A stretch of DNA of 5,354 nucleotides. It comes from CBDVBZ01 sp965372355. GTDB taxonomy: Bacteria > Krumholzibacteriota > Krumholzibacteriia > WVZY01. The position numbers and the translations under genes were made by a program. The notes under the pieces are model-generated. The model did no database searches. It saw only the letters and a program-made list of their open reading frames with translations, and was not told the DNA's origin. The DNA lies in assembly GCA_965372355.1 (NCBI GenBank), contig CBDVBZ010000185.1:1-5354 (forward strand). Reading direction: 5' to 3'. Shown one piece after another: positions 1 through 4,973 of the stretch (position 1 is the stretch's first letter; each line of letters opens with the position of its first letter).

Positions 1-882
1 ATCGTCAACCTGTACGACGCGTTCGGAAAGGGCAATCCCGACGTGACGTTAGACTTTGGTTTCTCCGCGTACATCGAATATAGAGGAACCAGGATCCTCT
101 TCGATGCCGGCACCGATGCTGCGATTCTGCGACGAAACGCACAGGCGCTGGGAGTCGACCTGACCGAGATTGACTACGCGGTCGCGTCCCACAGCCACGC
201 GGATCACATTTCGGGCTTCGATTATCTGTTGGAGGTTAATCCTGACGTTCGCATTTTCTTCCCGAACGACTTCTTCGGCGGCGCCGCGCCACTGCGATTC
301 AGCGTTCGGGGAACCGATGCCAGGGCGGCCGAAGACATTCCGGAGGACATGCGATACTTCGGGGGTGGCGTTGACGAGGTGGAGATTCATCCCAGTGGAC
401 GATTCTGGAAAGCGAACGTGGAATACGTCGACAGCACGGTTGTAGTCGCGCCAGGCGTCACGCTGATTTCAACCAGGTCCCCGTTCATTGGTACGTTTAG
501 CCGCTATCCGAATCTCGGGTTCACCGGCGAACCTTCGAGTTCAGAGATCAGTTATCGTGGCCTGCCAGAGCTATCTATGATGTTGGACACGGAACGCGGG
601 GCCGTATTGCTGGTCGGTTGCTCACACAGTACCATCGAGGCGATCGTGCGGGAGTCAATGACCGTAACTGGGGGTGCCGTCGCGCTCGTGATGGGCGGCT
701 ATCACCTGCTCCCATACACGGAAGAGGAACTCATCGACCTCGCCAAAAGGCTCAAAAATGAATTGGGCGTCACGCAGGTTGCTCCCGCACACTGCACCGG
801 ACATCTCGCCTTCAAAGTCTTGATGTCAGCGTATGGCAGCGACTTCATCCGGGCCGGCCTGGGATCTGAGATCCGCTTCTGA
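1..882 (+). CDS. MBL-fold metallo-hydrolase, COG1237-like (5' end outside window)
   Basis: The reading frame is open from the first base, and the residues before the GTG at 43 (IVNLYDAFGKGNPDV) fit the start of this family, so the gene begins upstream and 43 is not the true start. Counting from the GTG at 43, the zinc-binding motif SHSHADH is at residues 49-55, after an LFDAGT strand at 19-24. A second histidine motif, GCSHS, lies near 193-197, with GGYHLLP near 218-224 and a C-terminal APAHCTGH near 248-255. This order matches the COG1237 group, often named 7,8-dihydropterin-6-yl-methyl-aminobenzene-phosphate synthase. That name is poorly tested, so I assign only a metal-dependent hydrolase with two likely metal sites. 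No signal peptide can be judged because the N-terminus is missing. The gene converges on the next one with 196 nt between them. I see no terminator there. Confidence 0.9.
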   Translation: MVNLYDAFGKGNPDVTLDFGFSAYIEYRGTRILFDAGTDAAILRRNAQALGVDLTEIDYAVASHSHADHISGFDYLLEVNPDVRIFFPNDFFGGAAPLRFSVRGTDARAAEDIPEDMRYFGGGVDEVEIHPSGRFWKANVEYVDSTVVVAPGVTLISTRSPFIGTFSRYPNLGFTGEPSSSEISYRGLPELSMMLDTERGAVLLVGCSHSTIEAIVRESMTVTGGAVALVMGGYHLLPYTEEELIDLAKRLKNELGVTQVAPAHCTGHLAFKVLMSAYGSDFIRAGLGSEIRF

Positions 883-1078
883 CAAGGGGTTTATCCTAGC
901 TGATTGCGGGGCATCGCCATAAAAGGCTGGTTCCCCGGATGCGACATTTCTCGAACAGCTAGAACCTTCGTGGCCGCTCTGGTCGCCTGCTGATTCCAAT
1001 TTCCGGTGAGCGCGTTATGTACCTCGCCACGGCGCGGAAGTCACCTTCTTGGGCTCTCTCGACATGCCATACTGACCG

Positions 1079-1813
1079 TTACTTCTGCGCGCCTCCGAAT
1101 ACTTCTTTGAACACCGGCCCCAGGTCCTGCAGGAGGCGCCCTCCGTTTCCCTTGAAGCTCGAACCATGCATGATGGCCAGCGTTTCGGGCTTTAAGTCAG
1201 CCAACTCACCCAACAGCAGTTTCGTATTATGCGTATAGGGCACATAGTCCATCAGGGGACCGGCCTGATAACCGATCATGGCCGCCCGAGACCGCTCCAG
1301 CACAGCATCGGATTCGATGAGTGGTTCTACCTCGCCCACTTGATGAAACAGGTCGGAACAGAACAGGATTTTCTGGGTCTCTTCAAAGAGCATACCGGCG
1401 TCCCATCCGTGCGGCAGATGAGGGGTCGGCTGGAAGCGAAAACGGTATTGGCCGGTAGTCAGGACCTCACCCTTCTCCAACCCACGTGGAGGGCGGTCGG
1501 CAAAATCATTCAGGTTTACGAGCGCCCCAACGACACTGCAGGCTGCCTGCGCGGAAGGCGCCACCTCCAGCCAGTTGTTCAGACCGCCACATTCGTCCAC
1601 CTCGAAGTGACTCCAGCTAATCCAGCGCAGTTGGGAGGGATTGATGAGCTTTGCGACAGCCTTATGCAGTTCTGGGAACATCCCTCTCATGCCTGCATGA
1701 TATAGCAACGGCTCGTCGTCCTTGACCAGGAAATGGTTAAATTGGAGGTCAAACTGTTCCGCGTAGATGCTGATACGGTACACGTTCGGTGCAATTTCGG
1801 TCACGGTCGCCAT
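1079..1813 (-). CDS. Stand-alone flavodiiron/ODP-type MBL-fold diiron protein
   Basis: This 244-residue protein is a single metallo-beta-lactamase domain. Its metal motif is HFEVDE (H69, E71, D73), the HxExD pattern of flavodiiron proteins and oxygen-binding diiron proteins rather than the HxHxDH of hydrolases. Further likely ligands follow in the expected order: H132 or H135 in TPHLPHGWD, D154 in FCSDLF and H216 in IMHGSS. The position that holds a last histidine in classic flavodiiron proteins (HxExDH) is E74 here. No flavodoxin or rubredoxin domain is attached, so any electron donor would be a separate protein. By family it probably binds oxygen or nitric oxide, or acts as a redox or oxygen sensor, but this is inference. 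The start at 1813 is fixed by AAGGAG 6 nt upstream. It lies 64 nt downstream of the selenoprotein gene on the same strand, so the two are probably one operon. No signal peptide or membrane segment is visible. Confidence 0.88.
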   Translation of the reverse strand: MATVTEIAPNVYRISIYAEQFDLQFNHFLVKDDEPLLYHAGMRGMFPELHKAVAKLINPSQLRWISWSHFEVDECGGLNNWLEVAPSAQAACSVVGALVNLNDFADRPPRGLEKGEVLTTGQYRFRFQPTPHLPHGWDAGMLFEETQKILFCSDLFHQVGEVEPLIESDAVLERSRAAMIGYQAGPLMDYVPYTHNTKLLLGELADLKPETLAIMHGSSFKGNGGRLLQDLGPVFKEVFGGAQK

Positions 1814-1819
1814 GGTAGT

Positions 1820-1825
1820 CTCCTT
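1820..1825 (-). promoter_or_regulatory. Ribosome binding site of the ODP-like gene
   Basis: AAGGAG on the minus strand lies 6 nt before the ATG at 1813. It decides the start and shows independent translation of the second operon gene. Confidence 0.8.
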
Positions 1826-1877
1826 TTGTCGGATGGGTCTTCAGTAGTGATTCCATGTTTTCTAAACGATACAATCT

Positions 1878-2456
1878 TCAATCGTGTCGCGCCTCGGCGA
1901 TCCTGGCTCCCTCTGGAACCTGGTCTGGAGGCAAGCCCGAGGCTGCTTCCAATCGACCGCTGAAGTTAAAAAAGGAAATCAAAGCGGTCATCTCCCAAAT
2001 CGCTTTTTCGGTCCAACCGGCGTTTGCCAGCAGCCTGATATCTTCCTCACTCACAAGGCTCGGCGTTTCTGTAAGTTTGCTGGCGTAAGCGAGCAACGCT
2101 CGGGTCTTGGAGTCCAAGTCGTACGTAGGCCATGTCGTCGCGAATTCATCACTAAGATGCTCATCGCCCGTCAGGCGGCGAACTGCCGCCACGTGGAGTC
2201 CCAGTCAGGGGGCCCCACCCACCTTGCCATTGACTACCGTTGCCGCCATCTCGCGCTGGAGTCGACTGAGAGGTGACGCCCCACGAAGGTGAAGGTGGTT
2301 ATAGAGGGAGCCTGTCGGACGTGCCACACGGATATCGACTGCGAGCACTTGAAAAATGCCCGGTACAATACCGCCATACTGGCGGCGAATCCACCCAAAG
2401 AAGAGCTTGCGGAGCCCGCTCACCTGTTCCGGCACGATTGTCATGATGTTCGCCAT
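1878..2456 (-). CDS. AhpD-like / carboxymuconolactone decarboxylase-family selenoprotein (UGA at 2207-2205 read as Sec)
   Basis: The gene is read as one 192-residue protein in which the in-frame TGA at 2207-2205 encodes selenocysteine (U84). Residues 1-83 end in VNGKVGGAP and residues 85-192 begin LGLHVAAVRRLTGDE. Both halves are in the same frame and join without gap or overlap. The family's catalytic pattern is Glu, then 12 residues on Cys, 15 on Cys, and 19 on His (Glu118, Cys130, Cys133, His137 in mycobacterial AhpD). Here this reads E69, G81, U84, H88, so Sec replaces the second, peroxide-reactive cysteine and the first is lost. The C-terminal part continues with a typical helix (DLDSKTRALLAYASKLTETP). 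The ATG at 2456 has AAGGAG 6 nt upstream, and a SECIS-like hairpin follows the TGA. The likely role is thiol- or selenol-dependent peroxide reduction. The substrate and reducing partner are unknown. The gene is divergent from tetR and leads the operon with the diiron protein. The alternative is a nonsense mutation or sequencing error. Confidence 0.85.
2169..2193 (-). promoter_or_regulatory. Bacterial SECIS-like hairpin
   Basis: On the minus strand, GGCGGC (2190-2185), loop AGTTC (2184-2180) and GCCGCC (2179-2174) form a perfect 6-bp stem. Below it CGT (2193-2191) pairs with ACG (2171-2169) across a 2-nt bulge. The loop starts 20 nt after the TGA and has G as its second base. As known for bacterial SECIS elements, the apical loop lies about 16-37 nt after the UGA, is small, and has a G among its first two bases. 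All these conditions are met. The element lies within the coding region, as is usual in bacteria, and would recruit SelB. Confidence 0.75.
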
Positions 2457-2462
2457 CTACTT

Positions 2463-2468
2463 CTCCTT
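2463..2468 (-). promoter_or_regulatory. Ribosome binding site of the selenoprotein gene
   Basis: AAGGAG inside an A-rich context (AAAAGGAGAAG) ends 6 nt before the ATG at 2456. A good ribosome binding site in front of the N-terminal half argues that this half is still under selection and is not debris of a dead gene. Confidence 0.8.
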
Positions 2469-2508
2469 TTCGAAAAATTTCCAGAGGGGGACCGTGACTA
2501 GGACTTTC

Positions 2509-2539
2509 ATTATACATAGTGTTTAACGATTCGATTGAA
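2509..2539 (-). promoter_or_regulatory. Probable promoter of the selenoprotein-diiron operon
   Basis: A perfect TATAAT -10 element lies at 2514-2509 on the minus strand. The expected start is near 2502, giving an untranslated leader of about 45 nt. No good -35 hexamer is present: the best candidate is TTCAAT (2539-2534) at a 19-bp spacing. The poor -35 suggests a weak or activated promoter. The first copy of the 14-bp repeat overlaps the -10 box, which fits repression. Confidence 0.5.
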
Positions 2540-2590
2540 GTATAGACAAAAGGCCACATTCGTGCAATATTAATTTTACATGGTGTCTAA
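2513..2590. repeat. Pair of 14-bp direct repeats, candidate TetR operators
   Basis: TACATAGTGTTTAA at 2513-2526 and TACATGGTGTCTAA at 2577-2590 agree at 12 of 14 positions and start 64 bp apart. One overlaps the -10 box of the minus-strand operon, the other the start codon and likely transcription start of tetR. A related half-site, TGTCTA on the minus strand, lies at 2548-2543. The repeats are not good palindromes, which is unusual for TetR operators, so the assignment is inference from position. Confidence 0.45.
2543..2573 (+). promoter_or_regulatory. Candidate promoter giving a leaderless tetR transcript
   Basis: TAGACA (2543-2548, one mismatch to the -35 consensus) and TATTAA (2568-2573) are separated by 19 bp. 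The -10 box ends 6 nt before the A of the ATG at 2580, so transcription would start at or next to the start codon. No Shine-Dalgarno sequence precedes the ATG, which fits a leaderless mRNA. The spacing is longer than ideal. Confidence 0.4.
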
Positions 2591-3263
2591 TAAAAACAAA
2601 GATAGCTCTCGCAAACGGCCCTACACGCTCAGAGCCCGCGCACGGCGCCGGGAAGAGGTCCATCGCCGTATCACATTGGCAGCCGTACACTTACACGGGA
2701 CGGTGGGGCCGGCGCGGACCACCGTGAGCGACATCGCAAAGCGCGCCGGAGTCCGGAGGGCGACCGTCTACAACCACTTTCCAACGGATCTGGAGCTGAT
2801 TGATGCCTGCAGTTCGCATTGGTTCACCGAGAATTCCCCGCCGGATCCGGCGCCCTGGGCGGAGATCCCGGATCCCGGCAGTAGGGCCGAGGCTGCACTT
2901 GCCGCAATGTACGAGTACTACGACCGCGGACACGAGATGTTGGAGAACGTCCTGCGCGACGCGACGCTCGTACCGGCGCTAAAGAAGACGCTCCAACAAA
3001 AGTGGGGTCCGATGCTGGAAGGGATCGTCGAGATACTCGCCCAAGGATGGAGTTCTCCTGAAGTTGAAAGGCGTGCCTCGGAAGCCGACGGTGCGGAGGA
3101 TGCACAAGTGCAGCCAACGCGGCAAAGCGGTGAGATCGAACTGCGTGCGAGCTTGCGGGTGGCGTTGAACTTCTTCACCTGGCAGACGCTCGCGGCATCA
3201 GGCCTGTCTAATGAGAAAGCCGCACGGCTGGCGGCAGCCTGGGTCGAGGCCGGCCGCACATAG
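2580..3263 (+). CDS. TetR/AcrR-family transcriptional regulator
   Basis: This 227-residue protein has a basic N-terminal tail of about 25 residues (many Arg and Lys), then the TetR DNA-binding domain at about 28-76. The helix-turn-helix TTVSDIAKRAGVRRATVYNHF is at about 47-67, with the family's typical VYNHF turn and a following DLELIDA helix. The C-terminal ligand domain (about 85-227) is divergent and carries an acidic, low-complexity insert near 145-165, so the ligand cannot be guessed. It is longer than the usual 190-210 residues, mostly because of the tail and insert. The ATG at 2580 is the only reasonable start and has no Shine-Dalgarno. The gene is divergent from the selenoprotein-diiron operon across 123 bp, the classical layout for a TetR protein that represses its neighbour and itself. 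A redox-related or electrophilic inducer is a guess from context. Confidence 0.9.
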   Translation: MVSNKNKDSSRKRPYTLRARARRREEVHRRITLAAVHLHGTVGPARTTVSDIAKRAGVRRATVYNHFPTDLELIDACSSHWFTENSPPDPAPWAEIPDPGSRAEAALAAMYEYYDRGHEMLENVLRDATLVPALKKTLQQKWGPMLEGIVEILAQGWSSPEVERRASEADGAEDAQVQPTRQSGEIELRASLRVALNFFTWQTLAASGLSNEKAARLAAAWVEAGRT

Positions 3264-3602
3264 GCGCAACAGATTAGCCGCCGCAAGCAGGCATTGAGTT
3301 AAGAGCTGGCTCCCCGGGTTGGTGTCTCACAGCGTCGTTTTGTGGGATCGAATCCAGCTGGAGATCCAGCGAATGGGTCGATCACGAATCCGCCTCCGCC
3401 CAAATGGGGATACTGCTACCGGTGTCAGTTTTTAAACGGCAAGACCGATTTTCATGATGTACCAAAAATTGTCGCAAATAAATTTGTCTGCGGACAGTCA
3501 AGCCGTTACGCGTACTCCGAAACGGAGCCGTTGACGCGTGATTTCCGGACGACCGACGGTGCTCTTGAGAGAATTGGAGAAAAACCAGGTTCCTCGGGTC
3601 CG
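3264..3602. other. 339-nt intergenic region without a supported gene
   Basis: The region lies between the convergent tetR and NTPase genes. Open frames exist on both strands, but they run into antisense of the NTPase, lack a ribosome binding site and resemble no family I know. It contains a perfect 10-bp palindrome TCCAGCTGGA (3353-3362), an AT-rich patch near 3430-3490 and the direct repeat at 3501-3539. I see no U-tailed terminator for either gene, no tRNA and no mobile-element ends. Confidence 0.6.
3501..3539. repeat. Short direct repeat AGCCGTT(G)ACGCGT flanking a small hairpin
   Basis: AGCCGTTACGCGT (3501-3513) and AGCCGTTGACGCGT (3526-3539) are identical except for one inserted G. Between them CTCCG-AAA-CGGAG (3515-3527) forms a 5-bp hairpin whose end overlaps the second copy. 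Its function is unknown: it may be a protein-binding site or a small duplication. Confidence 0.5.
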
Positions 3603-4127
3603 TCACGCAAACCGCCTCACGATCTCGCCGGCCAGCGAATCGCGGTTGCCTGTGGTGAGCTCGAGCAACTCAACATCCGGCCGCTGTTTGACCTCGCCGA
3701 TCAGTCCGCTCCCCTTGCCGGCAATCGTCGCGAGTACGGGCGTGTCCGAATCGAGGAGCCGTCGCACCAGCGCCTGGAATCTCTCGGAGAAGCACTCCAT
3801 CTTCCCGATCTCGTCAATCACGACCAGGCCAGCGCCCGGTAGAGGCCATTGAATTTGGTCGAGAAACCTGTCGAAGCTCTCGACATCCACGCCGTACTTG
3901 CCCACGCGGTGCGGTCCGCGAATGTCCACGTGCGACAACAGACCCCGGCGGCCGTCAAGGCTCACCAGCTCGAAGCCCTTCCGCGCGCCTCGTTTCCGGA
4001 TCTCGGCGGTGTAAAACCCCACGGGACGGCGGTGGGCGAGGTCGGCGGCAACCTTGCAGACCAACGTCGTCTTGCCCACGCCGGGTCGCCCCGTCACCAG
4101 GAGGATGCGGTAGCCACTCCGGTCTAT
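3603..4127 (-). CDS. THEP1-type nucleoside-triphosphatase (start uncertain)
   Basis: This P-loop NTPase of the THEP1 family hydrolyses nucleoside triphosphates; the biological role of the family is unsettled. Counting from the codon at 4127, the first strand RILLVTG is followed by the Walker A motif GRPGVGKTT (13-21). The family block GFYTAEIRKRG is at 37-47, VGKYGVDVESF at 75-85 and the Walker B LVVIDEIGKME at 101-111. From 4127 the protein is 174 residues, close to the family's usual 175-180. The start is a problem. The codon at 4127-4125 is ATA, overlapping the TAG stop of the upstream gene (ATAG). The only in-frame ATG upstream (4283) would overlap that gene by 160 nt, and the only downstream option, GTG at 4097, would cut off the first strand. 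Translation may depend on coupling to the upstream gene. No further gene follows within about 340 nt downstream. Confidence 0.85.
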   Translation of the reverse strand: MDRSGYRILLVTGRPGVGKTTLVCKVAADLAHRRPVGFYTAEIRKRGARKGFELVSLDGRRGLLSHVDIRGPHRVGKYGVDVESFDRFLDQIQWPLPGAGLVVIDEIGKMECFSERFQALVRRLLDSDTPVLATIAGKGSGLIGEVKQRPDVELLELTTGNRDSLAGEIVRRFA

Positions 4128-4693
4128 CTCTGGTACCTGCCCATGAGTTGCCCCTGCGCGAGGACGTGCCCCTTCATGGCCTTCTCGAGATCCTTCTTCT
4201 TCGCACCGGGCTTCAGGTCGAGCTCGGTGTCGAGTGCGTACAGCTTGAAGAAGTAGCGGTGGGGCTTCCCGGGCGGAGGGCATGGGCCGCCGTAGCCGAT
4301 CCGCTTGAAATCGTTCTTGCCTTGCAACGCAACGTCTTCGATGGCTTCATCCGCCGGCACACCCTCTGGAAGCGATGTTGTGTCGGCTGGGAGACCATAG
4401 AGTACCCAGTGCACCCAGGTTCCCATGGGCGCGTCGGGGTCGTCGCAGATCAGCGCGAGGCTCTTCGTGCCCTCGGGCACACTGGACCACTCGAGGCGCG
4501 GCGAGACATCGATCCCATCGCAACTGAACTTCGATGGAATTGTTTCGCCGTCCTCGAAGGCGGGGCTGGTCAGCTCGAGTGTCATGCGTAACTCTCCTTC
4601 TTTCGACCCACCGCCGGCGCAATGCACGAGTGCCATCGCTGGTATCGCGCAAAGGAGCAGCATTGATCGCACGAGGCTGTTGTATCTCATCAT
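4124..4693 (-). CDS. YbhB/YbcL-family (PEBP / Raf kinase inhibitor-like) probable lipoprotein
   Basis: From the ATG at 4693 the product has 189 residues. A signal sequence (MMRYNSLVRS, then a hydrophobic LLLCAIPAMALVH stretch) ends at a cysteine, residue 25, followed by AGGGS. This resembles a lipoprotein signal, although His just before the Cys is atypical. The PEBP domain starts at about residue 37 with MTLELTSPAF and shows the ligand-pocket motifs CDDPDAPMGTWVHW (about 83-96) and YGGPCPPPGKPHRYFF (about 134-149). It ends with the typical GHVLAQGQLMGRYQR. Bacterial members bind phospholipid-like or anionic ligands, and their role is mostly unknown. A TTG at 4714 and a second ATG at 4690 are alternative starts, and none has a clear ribosome binding site. 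An internal ATG at 4585 does have one. The gene overlaps the NTPase start by about 4 nt, suggesting an operon. Confidence 0.88.
   Translation of the reverse strand: MMRYNSLVRSMLLLCAIPAMALVHCAGGGSKEGELRMTLELTSPAFEDGETIPSKFSCDGIDVSPRLEWSSVPEGTKSLALICDDPDAPMGTWVHWVLYGLPADTTSLPEGVPADEAIEDVALQGKNDFKRIGYGGPCPPPGKPHRYFFKLYALDTELDLKPGAKKKDLEKAMKGHVLAQGQLMGRYQR
4585..4599 (-). promoter_or_regulatory. Internal Shine-Dalgarno and start for a cytoplasmic YbhB form
   Basis: AAGGAG (4599-4594) lies 8 nt before an in-frame ATG (4585-4583). Translation from there gives a protein starting MTLELTSPAFEDG, exactly where signal-less YbhB/YbcL proteins begin. The same bases also encode KEGEL of the longer form, so chance cannot be excluded. 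Confidence 0.5.
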
Positions 4694-4741
4694 GCACCCA
4701 CGACGATCGAACAATGAAACGCGGTTGACTCTCCCCTACAC

Positions 4742-4747
4742 ATTATA
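4742..4747 (-). promoter_or_regulatory. -10 element of the YbhB-NTPase operon
   Basis: A perfect TATAAT on the minus strand gives an expected start near 4735 and a leader of about 40 nt to the ATG at 4693. No recognisable -35 box lies 16-19 bp upstream, so the promoter is incomplete by consensus. Confidence 0.45.
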
Positions 4748-4793
4748 GCCCGACCACGACGCGATCAGGTAGAAAATCGACGAGGACTCCGGC

Positions 4794-4813
4794 AGTGATG
4801 CCAATGCATCACT
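4794..4813. repeat. Perfect 8-bp inverted repeat in the divergent intergenic region
   Basis: AGTGATGC (4794-4801), loop CAAT and GCATCACT (4806-4813) form a perfect inverted repeat. There is no T tract, so it is unlikely to be an intrinsic terminator. It lies upstream of both divergent promoters, which fits an operator or activator site, but no regulator can be named. Confidence 0.6.
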
Positions 4814-4856
4814 ACCTTGCGGGTTTTCAGGCGCCGGCAACCGACAACGGTGATTG

Positions 4857-4885
4857 TTTACATGAGTTTCGCCGCGCGGTATGAT
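4857..4885 (+). promoter_or_regulatory. Sigma70-type promoter of the radical SAM gene
   Basis: TTTACA (4857-4862) and TATGAT (4880-4885) are separated by 17 bp, each one mismatch from consensus. This is the best complete promoter in the window. The expected start is near 4892, leaving a GC-rich leader of about 80 nt before the ATG at 4974. Confidence 0.65.
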
Positions 4886-4964
4886 GGTGGTAGGTGGCGG
4901 CGAGATTCAGCACCCGCCAGCGGGCGGTGGACAGAGGACAAGGCGTCGGCCGAGGCGCCGAATC

Positions 4965-4968
4965 GGAG
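4965..4968 (+). promoter_or_regulatory. Ribosome binding site of the radical SAM gene
   Basis: GGAG ends 5 nt before the ATG at 4974 and supports this start over the in-frame ATG seven codons later. Confidence 0.6.
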
Positions 4969-4973
4969 CCGCG

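Noticed and set aside
1037..1048. Small hairpin GAAG-GTGA-CTTC (minus strand) downstream of the ODP-like gene, as terminator
   Set aside because: It has only 4 bp and no U tract follows. A stem this short occurs by chance.
1229..1705. Plus-strand 158-codon open frame
   Set aside because: It is fully antisense to the diiron MBL gene, which has metal motifs and a ribosome binding site.
2205..2207. TGA taken as a true stop, giving two separate small genes or a pseudogene
   Set aside because: Both halves are in one frame and complete one family domain. The TGA sits on the catalytic Cys position, a SECIS-like hairpin follows, and no ribosome binding site precedes the GTG at 2192.
3300..3370. tRNA-like T-arm (GGATCGAATCC)
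   Set aside because: The T stem has a mismatch and there is no matching 5' acceptor strand, D arm or anticodon arm.
3382..3606. Minus-strand open frame downstream of the NTPase
   Set aside because: It has no recognisable domain and no ribosome binding site, and its composition looks like an unused frame.
3342..3842. Plus-strand open frame with a CYRC-like motif
   Set aside because: It has no ribosome binding site or family resemblance, and its second half is antisense to the well-supported NTPase.
4124..4283. NTPase started at the ATG at 4283
   Set aside because: The extra 52 residues are an Arg- and Glu-rich out-of-frame reading of the conserved YbhB C-terminus and resemble no NTPase.
4148..4591. 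Plus-strand 147-codon open frame
   Set aside because: It is antisense to the YbhB domain and has no domain of its own.
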